Below are positions 6,827 to 7,328 of a stretch of 7,328 nucleotides of DNA, piece after piece (positions within the stretch are counted from its first letter, which is position 1; each line of letters opens with the position of its first letter). The position numbers were made by a program, and so were the translations under genes. Origin of the DNA: Planctomycetota bacterium (GTDB lineage Bacteria > Planctomycetota > Planctomycetia > Isosphaerales > Isosphaeraceae); contig JAJYCH010000232.1 in NCBI GenBank assembly GCA_021778575.1, forward strand, positions 1 through 7,328. Reading direction: 5' to 3'. Below the pieces are notes generated by a model. The model saw only the letters and a list, made by a program, of their open reading frames with translations. It ran no database searches and was not told the origin of the DNA.

Positions 6827-7328
6827 AACCTTGATGGCAACCGGCAAACCGCCTGCCTCGGCGCTCTGGCGGGCGGCTTCGATAAACGCAACGATCTCAA
6901 GAGTCTCGCGCAGGTCGATTGGCAACTGACGCGTCTCAAACATCGTGACAATCTGCTTGAGCAGTTCCCGATAGATGAATTTCGTGCTCACTCCCTGAGT
7001 CTGCACTCCCTTCTCACCAAAGATCGTGAACCCATAATCCTGCTTCCCGGAGCGAATTCCCCGGACCGACGCGATTCGGCCATCTGACCAGAGACCGGTG
7101 ACAACCTCGGCCCCGGGTTCGCTCAGGCACGTGACTTTGCAGCAGCCGATCCCCATCAGCGTGAAAAGCATCTCGACCGGGTGAATCCCATAGTGAAAGA
7201 GGCCGGGATTTCGAGGATGCGTCGGGCTTGGCCCATAAGTGGAGACCCCCACGATCGCCCCAGCCGGCCCCTTGCCACCCTGGGCGGCAACGACTTCCGG
7301 CGAGTAGCGCAGGCTCGAACTCGACATC
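6824..7328 (-). CDS. Gfo/Idh/MocA-type oxidoreductase, C-terminal part (5' end beyond window)
   Basis: The visible 167 complete codons match the C-terminal substrate-binding half of a Gfo/Idh/MocA-family protein, a group of mostly NAD(P)-dependent dehydrogenases acting on sugars, inositols and similar polyols. The fragment opens with SSSSLRYSPEV, which in this group follows the cofactor-binding Rossmann domain and its EKP-type motif, so the missing part should hold that domain. FHYGIHPVEMLFTLMG (residues 44-59 of the fragment) is the conserved segment with His and Glu near the active site, and LRETLEIVAFIEAA near the C terminus is the usual final helix. The Met at 7327-7325 is probably internal, because a complete family member is usually about 350 residues or more. 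The natural stop is intact. The substrate cannot be told from this half, and some planctomycete members are orphan proteins without proven dehydrogenase activity. Confidence 0.88.
   Translation of the reverse strand, partial: MSSSSLRYSPEVVAAQGGKGPAGAIVGVSTYGPSPTHPRNPGLFHYGIHPVEMLFTLMGIGCCKVTCLSEPGAEVVTGLWSDGRIASVRGIRSGKQDYGFTIFGEKGVQTQGVSTKFIYRELLKQIVTMFETRQLPIDLRETLEIVAFIEAARQSAEAGGLPVAIKV

Noticed and set aside
6847..6878. GC-rich imperfect hairpin (arms 6847-6857 and 6868-6878) as a terminator for the serpin transcript
   Set aside because: It lies inside the oxidoreductase coding region, has a mismatch and a wobble pair, and no T-run follows on the plus strand; codon content for Ala/Gly/Arg explains the repeat.

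Overview
The window comes from a GC-rich bacterial chromosome that looks planctomycetal, most probably from the Isosphaeraceae or a close relative. The basis is gene content. A Tat-exported DUF1501 protein, a DUF1549/DUF1553 protein with Ig-like domains and a Planctomycete-type cytochrome c fused to WD40 repeats are families strongly expanded in Planctomycetota. The Gfo/Idh/MocA oxidoreductase at the right edge is also of the type common there. The genus is an inference; no rRNA or other marker gene is present.

Layout: positions 1-150 are a leader with a possible sigma70-like promoter (30-58) and a clear ribosome binding site. Three plus-strand genes follow as a compact operon: DUF1501 protein (151-1566), then after 15 nt the Ig-like/DUF1549/DUF1553 protein (1582-4065), then the cytochrome c-WD40 protein (start at 4077, or at a TTG overlapping the previous stop; end 5480). 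A 134-nt gap separates them from a secreted serpin (5615-6823), also on the plus strand. A minus-strand Gfo/Idh/MocA-type oxidoreductase (6824 to the window edge, 5' end missing) converges on the serpin, and the two stop codons abut in a shared TGATCA.

How the genes may work together: all four plus-strand proteins carry an export signal, one of Tat type and three of Sec type, so this is an extracytoplasmic gene set. The operon encodes three candidate heme c sites (CX4CH and CX2CH in the second protein, CX2CH in the third) beside a DUF1501 protein of the alkaline-phosphatase-like fold. This suggests a periplasmic or surface redox assembly with a beta-propeller scaffold. The substrate cannot be read from the sequence, and these families are still largely uncharacterised. 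The serpin has an intact inhibitory hinge and probably blocks a protease outside the cytoplasm; its link to the operon is by position only.

I saw no RNA gene, CRISPR array, insertion sequence or attachment site. No clearly unprecedented system stands out. The points most worth following are the Ig-CX4CH-Ig architecture, the cytochrome-propeller fusion and the serpin's ambiguous reactive-site loop.
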